64,000 bases of DNA, from NCBI RefSeq assembly GCF_932526225.1, contig NC_064035.1, forward strand, positions 9,163,296 to 9,227,295, written 5' to 3'. This document shows positions 24,928 through 36,900 of this stretch, in pieces. Each line of letters begins with the position of its first letter. The stretch's first letter is position 1. The notes under the pieces were generated by a model. The model saw only the letters and a program-made list of their open reading frames with translations, did not search any database and had not been told where the DNA came from. Origin of the DNA: Nematostella vectensis (lineage: Eukaryota > Cnidaria > Anthozoa > Actiniaria > Edwardsiidae). The translations under genes were made by a program, and so were the position numbers.

Positions 24928-27900
24928 ATGTCAAGCGAAGAAGAACAGCAGCCTATCAGAGCGCCAGAGAATGTCATTGTGAATGTGGTCCGCTGCAAAA
25001 ATCTGGTAAAAAAATTTTTTTTCGCAGAGTTTGTAGTTTGTGTTGTGTTTAGCGTTCGGTTAGATTCATGGAACCGATATTTTGTACAATTGATACTTCT
25101 TTTACTTAAATGTGAGCAAAGTTTCGATGTATGATACAAGTATTTCAGTAGAGTCAGGCCTCTTCACTACATTTTTACTTTGACAGTGGGTTAATATGTT
25201 TCTTCTTTATAATTGTATATATTTATAATTGTACTATACTTTTAGTGGCCTCAGCACCAGTATCAAAGCTGTTCATCTTACAATGTTGTTATTGTTTCAA
25301 CAGAGAGGGTCCAAGGGGGATTCTATAAACTCTCTCGTGCGTTTAGAGTTAGGGGGCACGTATCTTGGTGAATCACCTAAAGTTGAGGCTAACACAGAAA
25401 CTTGCACAACTGAATACAATTATAATGCAACATTTGAGTGTGCATTCGATGATCCCTCATCGCTTGATACCATTGCCCACAAGCCTATTATCAGTGAGTA
25501 TTCAGCTACATGTTGACAAATAGGGACTGAAGCAAGGCTAGGCTGTTCATTAGAATGAAACCTATTTTTGTTCCCTAGTAGAACTCATACAAATGCAGTT
25601 GGAGTAATATAGTAACTATAAGTAAATGAGTTCTGAGAAAGTATTTGCTCTTTAGAGTTGTAGTGTTATGTATTGCATTTATGTGTAATGTTTTACTCCA
25701 AACACGTTAGTTTTGAAAATGAAGACATGAGCAAATGTTGTTTTCAGTCACAATTATTGAGGTTCTCCCAAAAGACAAGAAAGGGAAGGAAGAAAAGACA
25801 AATGTCCTTGGACAGAGTTGCATTGATCTCCTTCCTCTCCTGCAAGGTAAGTTGTTCTCGACTTGAAGTGCAAAAGATTTAGTGAATAGATAAATTTGGG
25901 AAGCTATTCTTTCTCATTGCAGCTTTATTGCTTTATTATGAGAGGGCAAAATATACAGTAGGTTGAGTCAAAGGCAATAGAAGATGTGTAGGTTGCTACT
26001 GTATTACTCATGTCCGACGACAGAACACAGCTTTGATCTTGTTGATCTTGATTGTTTTTTTTTTGTGGAGGGAAAAAAACAGAGAACCCATTAAAAACCC
26101 ACTCAGCAAAAACAAACTGACTTTCTCAACTCACATAGGAACTGGGAGTAAAAATTTAGAAAACTCTGAATAAACATGAACACTAGAAGAGGGGCGATAA
26201 GTGAGATAAATCCTTCCTATACTTATTGCTTTCCATTTAAATTGTTAGGTGAAAGCAAATTCAGCACTATTCAACCAATTCACAGTGTGTCACAATCAAC
26301 CACAACAACAGACTCCAGTATGGAAAGTATTTTGGTGAGAAAAAGTATTGTTTTTTAAAGCAATGTTGGCTAAAGAAGGACAAGATGTTGAGATTATATC
26401 ACAACCATGCTTGATTCCCTTATGTTTATCTCCATCTATCCTAAACTAAAAGAGACATTGTTAAAGAAATGAATTAAATTATTTTTACCAATAGCAGAGA
26501 TACACAACCATTAGTTATTTTCCCCAAAGGTGTGGCCTTGTTCATTAGCAAAGTTGTGCAAGTATATTAATACTGTATTGTCAACCCCTGGATCTTAACC
26601 CATTGACTCCTGGCTATTTTTGAGCTGAATTTACAAAAAACAGACTAAAAACAGAAACCTCCCCCCCCTATTCTGAGTTTTATACAGCCCGTCAAAGTCA
26701 AACACAGCTGCACCTAGTCAGCGGTATCCAAGCTTTCGAACAGTGCTTTGCGGTCCCCACTTTTAATCCCTTGTTGTTGGGTTAAGCCAAAACCAGGGGA
26801 TTTCTTTCCCAAACTATCTCTAGAGTTTTGTTCTTTATTCTTTGGATTGAATTCTTGGGATTTCTTCCAACCAACCTTTAAATACTGGTCTGTCCCATTG
26901 TGAACATAGTGTACTGATGGTACTTTTCTTTTACTCCTAGCCTGAGGTTGAAGTCCAAGTATCAGTGGCACAGCCTTTGCTTAGTGAGCCTCAGCTTGCA
27001 GAAAGGTTAGTCTTTTGTGTTTTGTTATAATAATGATCGATTTTAAATTGCACTAATTTACTAAAATTTTGTGTTTGACAGTAACTTGCTGAGTATCCGA
27101 GTTGACAGTGCCTACTCTATCCCAGAGGCATGGCAGCCTGGACAGCCATTCCTGTATACCATCAGTTTACCTGTTCCCCTCACAGCCACAGTAAGTAAAT
27201 AGCAGGCAAGCAGATTGTATTCACCTTTTCGGCGCTGATAAGTCACATACGTTTTACAGGGTCAAAGTCTAACAATCCTAAACATCCTGCGAAAGTTTGT
27301 TCAAATGAAAAAGCGTATGCTATGTACGAACATAGTAGTAGTGTTAGCCATCGGGGACTAATTAAACCAAAAATTAAAAACTTACCCTCCCTTTACCGAC
27401 ATGCAGCTATAGGATCAGGATCATCTTCTGTGGTGCAATATTTGCCGACCAAATTCAAGCTGCAAAAATAAATATCCTTGCCACACATGAAGGAATCTCC
27501 GTGTTTGCACCACTTTGTTCATTCTTCCTACCTTTCTGGTTTTCTATTCTTTCCTGGAAAAAGGAAAAGTAGTACAGGGTCTCTATTGCCATTTGTCTGT
27601 CATACCTGCAGGAATCTAGATTAATACTACAGGTTCCATGAGACAATGCTTTGTTGTCACCTTTTTGTTCGTAAGAGGCATATGCTTCATCACTTCTCCG
27701 AACTTTCACGGGTTATTTACGATTTGTTGGACTTTGACCCCGTAACACGCACATAACTTATCAGCGCCGAAAGGGTGAATTCCCAGGGGTTGGTTATATC
27801 TCTGTGGCATGGCATCTGGAACTGTTTCCAGGGTTCAAAATATTTTTTTTAAATCTGCTAGCTTTTGCCGGCTTTGTGGATTCTGGTAGGGAAAAAAGCC

Positions 27901-30900
27901 TGCATACTAAAAATAGAGAAAAAAAGAGCCGGCAAAGACCAGATAACAGCCTGCTATGGCCAGCAGCTGGCCGCTTTTTTAAACCCTGGTCTCTGAATAC
28001 TGTGCAGTCAGTTTACCTGTTTCACTCGCAGGCACAGTAAGTAAATAGCAGGCAAGCAGATTTTATTACCAGAGGTTGGTTATATCCGTTGCGGCATGGC
28101 ATCTAGAATTGTGCCTGTACAACAATCAGTTTACCTGTTCCCCTCACGGGCACAATAGTAAATATGGTCCGCAAGCAGACTATATCCCTTGCAGCAGGCT
28201 TTTGGAATAGTGTTGTCTGTATACTATACCAGTTTACCTGATTCAATCACTGAGGTACTAAAATCAGAAATATGAAATCCTTTTTTAGAGAGAAAATCCA
28301 GCAGTCCTACCCAGTGGATTGCTAAGAACCCCTCAAGAAAAGGAGCCAACCAATCAGCGTAAATGGTGTGCTGTACCTAGTGCTTCTGGGACATGTATCT
28401 ACATACCAGACAGGTCTGGAAAATAGGTCAAGTAATGCTTTTACTTGACCTCTCTGTCCAAATTAACTCCCTGCTGTGTCTTCTAGTGTGATAGAGGAAA
28501 GACCTATACCAGAGGATGAGGATGGTGAGCTCAGAGACAAAGAGGTATGCTTTATTTATATTTTGAAACCCTCACCTACAATCACTGTAATGTAGAAGAT
28601 TTAACTTTGTTTAGCTGCCTTGTTTTTCCTACAACCATGCTAGTTCCCCTTACGACTGTGCATACTGTACCTTTCTTTTTAAAGGATGTCACCTTCCGTA
28701 CTGAGGCTATGCAAGAGAAGAATCGTGTCACTTGGAATGCAGAAAGGAGATGTTTTCTAAATGCAGAAGCAGCAGAGAGGTTAATCGTTTTTGCATATAT
28801 TTGATCTGACTACTGCAGCAATAAACAGAACTTTATTCCTGTTTTTTGTCACATGTAAACCTATTCCTTTCATTTACAAGTTGCAACTGACATGGCTAAA
28901 ACGGCCATGTCAATCTTGACTTTTACCCATCTCATCAGTCACAGGTGAACATATGACTGTAAACTACCACTATCCTGTCATAAATCTTGAAAGAAAAGCA
29001 AACTCCCAAGTGAATATAATTTCCTTTTTTTTCTCTAGCCTTCAAACCAAGATAGCCCAGAACAGAGTTTGGCCAGTGGAAATAATGCGAACTCCATTCC
29101 CCCAGGCCACCAAGGCTAGAGGGAAGCAAACAGCTGTTGATGAAGATGTAGCTGTGTCATTCCATGGTGTTGCATATGTGAATATGGCACCATTGCTCTA
29201 CCCAGGAGTTAACAGGTTTGTATATACAGCCGTCATACTGTACCATTAGTGTCGCAACTAATAATACAAGTAGATTGAAGCAAACATTCTATTGCTAAAC
29301 AAGATAAAAAAATGAAAAATGATACCTTTTTGCAGGATCAATGGTACTTGCAGTGTGAGACCCGTTGTAGGGAATAAAGTGTTTAATTCTTTTCAGGATC
29401 CATGGTGCATACCTTGTAAAACCCTTTGTAGAAAGTGAAGTGTTTGATCGGACCAAGAGAAAGGGAAACCTTGCAGAGGAGGTGGCCAGACTAGCAAGCG
29501 GTATGAGTAGAACTCTAGCATCTGCCATGGGACAGAAACCTGCTGCTCCAGCCAAGCAAGGCAAAACGGATGCCAAGGCAAAGGTAACCATTATGGATAT
29601 AAAACTCACTAACAGAAAATCTGTGAAACACTTTTTAAGGGTTTTATCGCTCCAATTTGAAATATAAGGAATTTTGATGAAATATATAACTATCAATATG
29701 CACACTCTCTTGGAATGTTGTCACATGTTTGGTTAGAGTGCACATTGTGTAATATAGTGTGCACAACATTTATTCAAAACCTAATAATTATATGTTCTCA
29801 TTGTTAATCTTATATCCTTTTTCATATCCTTTCGTGTATTTCTATTTCATTTGTCTCAATGTTGTTTTATTGAAATTGTTGCTTCCCTTAGCCCTCCGGT
29901 GCAGTGCTCAAGCCTGAAGCAGGATCAGAGAGTGATTCAAATGAAATGAAAAACATAGAAGGACAGGTATCTATACAATCATTATTTCCAAAGCAATTAA
30001 ATATACCACTGATAATCCTTATGAAATTTCCCATTGTCACCAGCAATACTTAGAGGCCAGGACATTTGTAACATTGGAAATTGTCTTGTCTCAACCCCTC
30101 GTTCCAAAGAGACCACCTTCATCATTGGCCAGGAAGTAAGTTGATGAGTGAGATACTTCATTTATTTTTAGTTGTTTCTTACTCCATTCTTGGCTCATGT
30201 TCACTTGTAGAGTTGCTGAGTTAATCCCACCTAGACCTGTGTTTGCAAGGAAGACAGGCGGTGCCAAAAAGGTGAGTTTTTGTTTGATTGTGAGGTCATT
30301 ACATATACTACAATGGGGACAGCTGTCTTTTCATTACAGCCCGAATTTTTTAGGACTTTAGAACGCTTAATGTCTATGCAGACTACTTAATTTCCACACC
30401 TTGGCTATAGTTTTTTAGGGTTTCTTTTTTAGTCATATTAATGTGCATATACATGTGCTGTGGCCTCTCTTTGCTAGCTCAAAGCTGTTGTCATGTCCTC
30501 ACTTAATACTCCTATAAGAACAACTCTGTCTCATTATTTAATGCTTATGTAATTCCTTAACAACATAAGCTCTTGATCTTTGCTTTCTCATTGTACTTAG
30601 TGAAACATGAAAAGGACTATATATTCATACAGCCTTATGTTTTCTTCCTTGTCATAGGCTGTTGAAGACTATCATGGTCAAGTTGCTACTATTGCAAACT
30701 CGCTACTCGAAGAGTTTAGGTGGGACTTAATGCGAAATAGCCAGTTCAAATTTTGCTTTTGTTATTTACCATGATTGCTATACCTTCCAGGCAAATGTTT
30801 GGAGGAGATTTGATGAAGGGTTCTTTGCCAGAAAACAATGAAGCAATAAACCATAGGTAGGTCTCACAATTGAATTGGCTTTGGTTTGAAATACAGTTGT

Positions 30901-33900
30901 ATGGACCTTCTACTCATGTTCCCTTATGTTTGTAAGACCCAATTCATACATCGTGCTCCTGCTGTGCCGAATCTAGTTGTCTATATCAACACACATTGGC
31001 ACAATAGTTGAACTATTGAGTCGTGGTCAATCAAGTTGCGAGTAGTAAAAGTTGACTTGATTTGGAGTTTCCGTTACAAATAATAAAACAATATAATATG
31101 TAATTTGATTCGGCTCATTAACAGCTTGAAGTTTGAATTGGTTTCCATGATTTTGCTGTGCGGCACCACTGGTGCAGCCATGCTTAGTGCTTAATTGATT
31201 CAGACGTCCAACAGTTCATGTGCCCAATCCCAACAATTAGATTCGCCACAGCAGGAGCGTGACATGAATCGGGTCTCACAGCAACATGAAGCCAAGGAAA
31301 GGCTCTTCCACAGTCTACCACATTCATGGGTGAATATACATATGGCATTTCCAGTTCCATAACGTTTCTTGTACTTTTCCAGGAGAAGAAAATTTCTGTA
31401 TGAGCTGAATACATCTGGCAAGTACTTTGCCCTCAAAGAACAGCTTAAGGTATGTATACTTTAACTGAACGCTAAAATTTTATGGAACAATTGTAATGAG
31501 GTTTGCATTTCATTCAAAATTACAGCATAGTGTGGTGAAGATTGTGCGTGAGAAGTATCTCAAAACCACTGCTTTCACCGACAAAGCTGAGCTGCAAGCA
31601 TTTCTCAGTGAACTGTATGTGTTCCTTGTGGATCAGATGCATCAGTGTGTGAACAAGGTGAGACAAACTCTGCCTTCCATACATGCACACCATCCTTTCT
31701 TGAATAAACTTCAACCTACTTATCTGTAACCCACAAACCAACAACCTACCAGCATACATCTTTATCTGCTTTACAACTACCTGTGTGCCAACTTTAACAA
31801 CCTACTTACCTACCTGCCAAACCTACTTCTGTGACAAGTTGCGTGACAGAGCACGTGCTCAGAACGTGACCCAGGACCCATATAGATTGTGCAAGACTCA
31901 TGGCTCGTTTCACCGTTGAATAAACGTCTACAAAACTTCTTATTATCCTCTTCTTACATGGTGGCCGCGGTTAACTATGGCCTCAGGATATGTCTTACCG
32001 CCGCCGGCGCCGCTGGAGATACACAATAGCAATGCTGCTGACAAATGGAAGCGATTTGTGCTCGCTTGGAAAAACTACTCGTTGGCGACTGGGTTGAACG
32101 AGAAAGCTGAAGCCGTACAAGTAGCTACGTTGCTAACAGTTATCGGTGAAGAGGCGAGAGAAGTCTACTCGACTTTTACCCTGACCGAAGGAGAGACAGA
32201 CAAGATAGAGCCTGTCATAAAGAAATTCGCCGAGTACTGTCAACCAAGAAAGAACGTGCCGTTCGAAAGATTCCGTTTCAACCAGCGAATGCAAGAGCCT
32301 GGAGAGTCCTACGAGCACTATAGAACAGCGCTGAGAAAATTGGCCGAGTCCTGCGAGTTTGATACGATTACACCAGACGAAATACTTCGAGATCGGTTGT
32401 TATTTGGAATACATGACACGAAGGTCAGAGAAAGGTTGTTACGCGAGTCCAAATTAACACTAGCGAAAACAGATGAAATTTGCCGAGCGGCTGAGAGTAT
32501 GCTTGCTCAGATGAAAATAGTCAAAGATACATCTGAGACAGACGTCAATGCCGTGAGTAAATTCGAGTCGAAGAAACCCAACATCAAAAATTATCGGCGA
32601 AAGCAACGAGGTCAAGGCAAACAATGTGACAACTGTGGATACCAACATATGGCAAATCAGGAATCGTGTCCCGCACGAGGAAAGGACTGCCGGAAGTGCG
32701 GAGCGAAAAATCACTTTGCCAATAGATGCAAACAGGAAGTCAAGGCTACCGAAGTCGAAGAAACAGATATGTATCCTGAGGAGACATATCAAACGGAGGA
32801 AGTATTGGCCGTCTGGTTGGATGATTCGCAGCTGGTCACATTTCAATCAGAGTCTGGAAGTTTCATCCGTTTCCAACCTGATACTGGTGCACAATGCAAT
32901 GTGTTGCCAGTGCACATATACAAGCAGGCGTGTAACGACCACAAGCTAGTAAAAGTGAAACCCGTACAAACGTCCTTAGTAGCGTATGGGGGATCTAAGA
33001 TCAAAGTCGTCGGGCATGTCACCATTAGAGTGTGGAGAAACCATGTATCGTGCCAGCTGGATTGTCGCCTTGTTGACAGCCATGAAATCCGCCCGATTCT
33101 GGGGCGTAAGGCATGCCTTGGCATGAACATTATACAGTACAATGACAACGACCAGTTTCACAAACCGCAGACAGATGGAGCGACAGTGTTCACCGTTGAC
33201 CCCAAACCAGGAGCTGCACTAACAAGAGAAGAAATATTGGCTAAGTTCCCAGCAGTGTTCAGTGACGGGGTTGGCAAACTTGATGGAGAATACACCATCA
33301 GACTAGACACAAACGCTCAACCAGTACAACACGCACCACGTAGAGTTGCAGTAGCCCTAAGACCCCAGCTCAAGAAAACCTTGAATGATCTAGTGGACAA
33401 AGAGATAATAGCACCGGTGACCACACCCACCTCGTGGATCAGCTCTATGGTAGTAGTTCCCAAGAAAGATGGAAAACTGCGAATATGCCTAGACCCAAAG
33501 GATCTCAACAAAGCCATCCAGAGGGAAAACTATCCCCTACCAACCATAGAAGAGGTTGCAACACGATTACACGGTGCCAAGGTGTTCACGTTGTTGGATG
33601 TCCGCAACGGTTTCTGGCACGTCCAGCTAGAGGAAGAGTCGACCTATCTAACAACTTTCCATACACCGTTTGGCCGATACCGATGGAAGAGAATGCCTTT
33701 CGGGATCTCCTCAGCACCAGAAGTGTTTCAAAGAAAGATGCATGAATTTGCCGAAGGTCTGACTGGAACCGAAGTTGTTGCTGATGATTTCCTGGTAGTG
33801 GGCTATGGCGAGAGCTACGAGGAGGCAACGGCGGATCACGACAGGAACCTCCTGGCATTCCTAAACCGTTGTGATCAACGGGACATACACCTGAATCCCG

Positions 33901-36900
33901 ACAAGATGAGACTTAGGAAATCAGAGTTACTCTTCATTGGCCACATAGCAACTGACAAGGGACTTAAAGTCGACCCTGCTAAAGTGCGAGCAATTGTGGA
34001 CATGCCCTCACCGACCGACAAGCTTGGGGTACAGCGTCTGTTAGGCCTAGCCCAATACCTTGCAAAGTTCCTGCCCCAGCTGTCAGACATCACAAAGCCG
34101 CTGAGGGATCTCACACAGAGCGACGTACAGTTCATCTGGGATGATGCGCAACAGTCTGCGTTTGAAAAGCTAAAGGATGCCGTTACAGTCACTCCAGTAT
34201 TGCGGTACTACAACCTAGACGAGGAGATTACACTTCAGTGCGATGCGTCGCAGAGCGGATTGGGTGCCGCATTACTACAGAATGGCCAACCAGTAGCCTA
34301 CGCATCACGTGCACTCACGCCCGCTGAGACGCGTTATGCACAGATTGAGAAGGAGCTGCTCGCGATTGTTTTTGCGTGTGACCGTTTCCATACGTACGTC
34401 TACGGCCGCGAAGTCGTCAACATCGAGACTGATCACAAGCCTTTGGAACCAATCTTCATCAAACCTCTGGCGACTGCTCCGAAACGCCTACAACGAATGT
34501 TGCTGAGTCTGCAGAGTTACAGTCTCAATGTGAAGTACAAGAAAGGCAAAGATCTTTACTTGGCTGACACCCTAAGCAGAGCTTACCTACCCGAAGTCAA
34601 CGCCTGGGAGTGTACCAGGGAGCTGGAGGAGATTGACCATCGATCATGGATGCCAGTGAGAGAAGAGACTTGGCAGCAACTCAAAAATGCAGCAGTAGAT
34701 GATGCGGTGCAACAAAACCTTCGAGAGGTTATAAAGAGAGGTTGGCCAGAGAGCAAAACAGACCTGCCGGAGTGCGTGCATCCTTACTTTGATATTCGAG
34801 ACGAGCTAACTGTCCAAGAAGAACTCATCTTTAAAGGCCAACAGTTGGTGGTTCCTAGAGCCCTGAGGAAGGAGCTTATGGAAAAGACACACTCATCCCA
34901 CATCGGTATAGAAGGCTGCATAAGACGAGCAAGAGACACGTTTTTCTGGCCGCGGATGACTGTCGAGTTGAAGGAGTACATCACAAAATGCGAAGTATGT
35001 TTGACTCATCGCAGTGGCCAACGAAAGGAGCCAATTCTCCAACATGAGTTTGTCGCTCGACCTTGGGGAAAGGTCTCAGCTGACCTCTGTGAGCTCGACA
35101 ACCGAACACTGCTAGTGGTCAGCGACTACTTCAGCAACTACATAGAAGTGGCCCGGCTTAACACAGTGACGTCACGAGCAATAATAAAGGAGCTGAAGGC
35201 AATATTTGCCAGGTTTGGCATCCCAGACACCCTTATAACCGACAATGGACCGCAGTTCGCATCAGCGGAGTTTAGTGTATTTGCCAAGACCTGGATGTTC
35301 GAACACAAGACGTCATCCCCAAGATATGCCCAAGCAAATGGGAAAGCGGAAAATGCTGTACAGACAGTAAAGAGGCTGTTTAAAAAATGCAAGACATCCG
35401 GGGGGTCAGAATTCCAAGCACTTCTCGACTGGCGGAATACTCCGACTGCTGGAATCGGAACTAGCCCGGCCCAGCGCCTTTTCGGACGTCGATGCAAAAC
35501 ACTTCTCCCTGTGGCTGGTTCCCTACTACAGCCTAGCTACAACACTGAAGGTACCACCTACCGACGAAACCGCCGACAGTTGATCAGCACGGGAGAAACA
35601 AACAGCCAAGTACCTGATGTTCTGGAATCACCAGAACCCGATGATGCTCAGCAGCAACCCAGCCAGGTTGCCATGCCACCAGATTCTTCACAGGCTATAA
35701 CAAGGCCTCGGCGGGAGGTGAAGCCTCCTGCATGGCTCAAAGACTATGTGCCAAAATAACATTGAAACTGGTAGGACACTGAACATTAGTAATAATCCAT
35801 CGTATGATTTTAGTTGTAAAATTTCGATTTTTACCCTTTGATTATTATAATGTTGTTTTAACCAACCGTTAGCGTTACTGTTAAAAGAGGGAAGATGTGA
35901 CAAGTTGCGTGACAGAGCACGTGCTCAGAACGTGACCCAGGACCCATATAGATTGTGCAAGACTCATGGCTCGTTTCACCGTTGAATAAACGTCTACAAA
36001 ACTTCTTATTATCCTCTTCTTACAACTTCCTTCTTTTTGTTTCAACCTCCTCAACCTCTCTCGCTACCAGGCATTCACTATTCTCTTCTGCTTCTCTTCT
36101 TTTCCACTCCCACCATTTTCAACCTTTTTCCCATTCTTTCCTACCTTTCTATGCTTTCTTGACCCCCATGTTTCCCCTTGTACCCTTTGTACCTTACCTG
36201 CATGCGAGGTTTTCTTGTCTGCAAAACGATGTAATTCTTGCTGCGATGTCATTCTTACTTCAGTGGTTACTATAAATGGTGAAACTTTTTTTGCGCAGTT
36301 TATATCGGCTGAAGATGCACCAGAGGAGCCGCCACCGATAGCTGACTCGATCATGCTAAAGCACTTTGCGCGGGAGGCTGAGGTAAGCAATAATCTGGCA
36401 ATACCCAATTGCACGACAATGCAGTATTGCCCCAAACATCCATACCTTACTTACAATAAACCGATTTCTTTTGGTTTAAGGTGAATCAAAACTACGAGCT
36501 GGCGGCCAAGTATTACCAAGAGGTGGGTAACATATAGCATGAAGAAATCTGATTGGTCCTTGTAATTGAATAACAAGAAAGCTTTGTTTTTATTCAGAGG
36601 CTCGCCCGAAGCAAGAATGACCCGAGTCACTGGTTTGACTACGGAGCGTTTTGCCTGCTAATTGGTGACATTGCCAAGGTAGGCAGTATGACTTTTTATG
36701 GAATGGGCGTTTAGGTGTGGTTCTGGGGTTGGCAAGGCGTTGCAGTGCTTGTTCACGTCTGTTGTCTTGTCTAGGCAGAGGAATGCTTTAAGGAGACAAT
36801 CGCATTGGATCAGAAGCATGTGTCAGGGTAAGACTAGATCAGACTTGGACCAATACTGTAAAAACCTACAGTCCCCCACAACGTATAGCCTGCATTACCC

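Larger units (their letters stand above)
31825..36029 (+). mobile_element. Complete Ty3/Gypsy LTR retrotransposon
   Basis: Two 129-base LTRs (31830-31958 and 35896-36024) start TGTGACAAG and end TTCTTACA. I see no difference between them. The element is flanked by a 5-base target duplication, ACTTC, at 31825-31829 and 36025-36029. A primer-binding region starting TGG follows the 5' LTR. A polypurine tract (AAAAGAGGGAAGA, 35883-35895) precedes the 3' LTR. Each LTR carries AATAAA. One open reading frame of 1260 codons fills the interior; there is no env-like frame. Inserted in CFAP70 intron 18 in sense orientation. Confidence 0.97.

Noticed and set aside
32460-35497. Several minus-strand frames within the Gypsy element
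   Set aside because: All are shadows of the 1260-codon Gag-Pol frame; no env-like gene is present on either strand.
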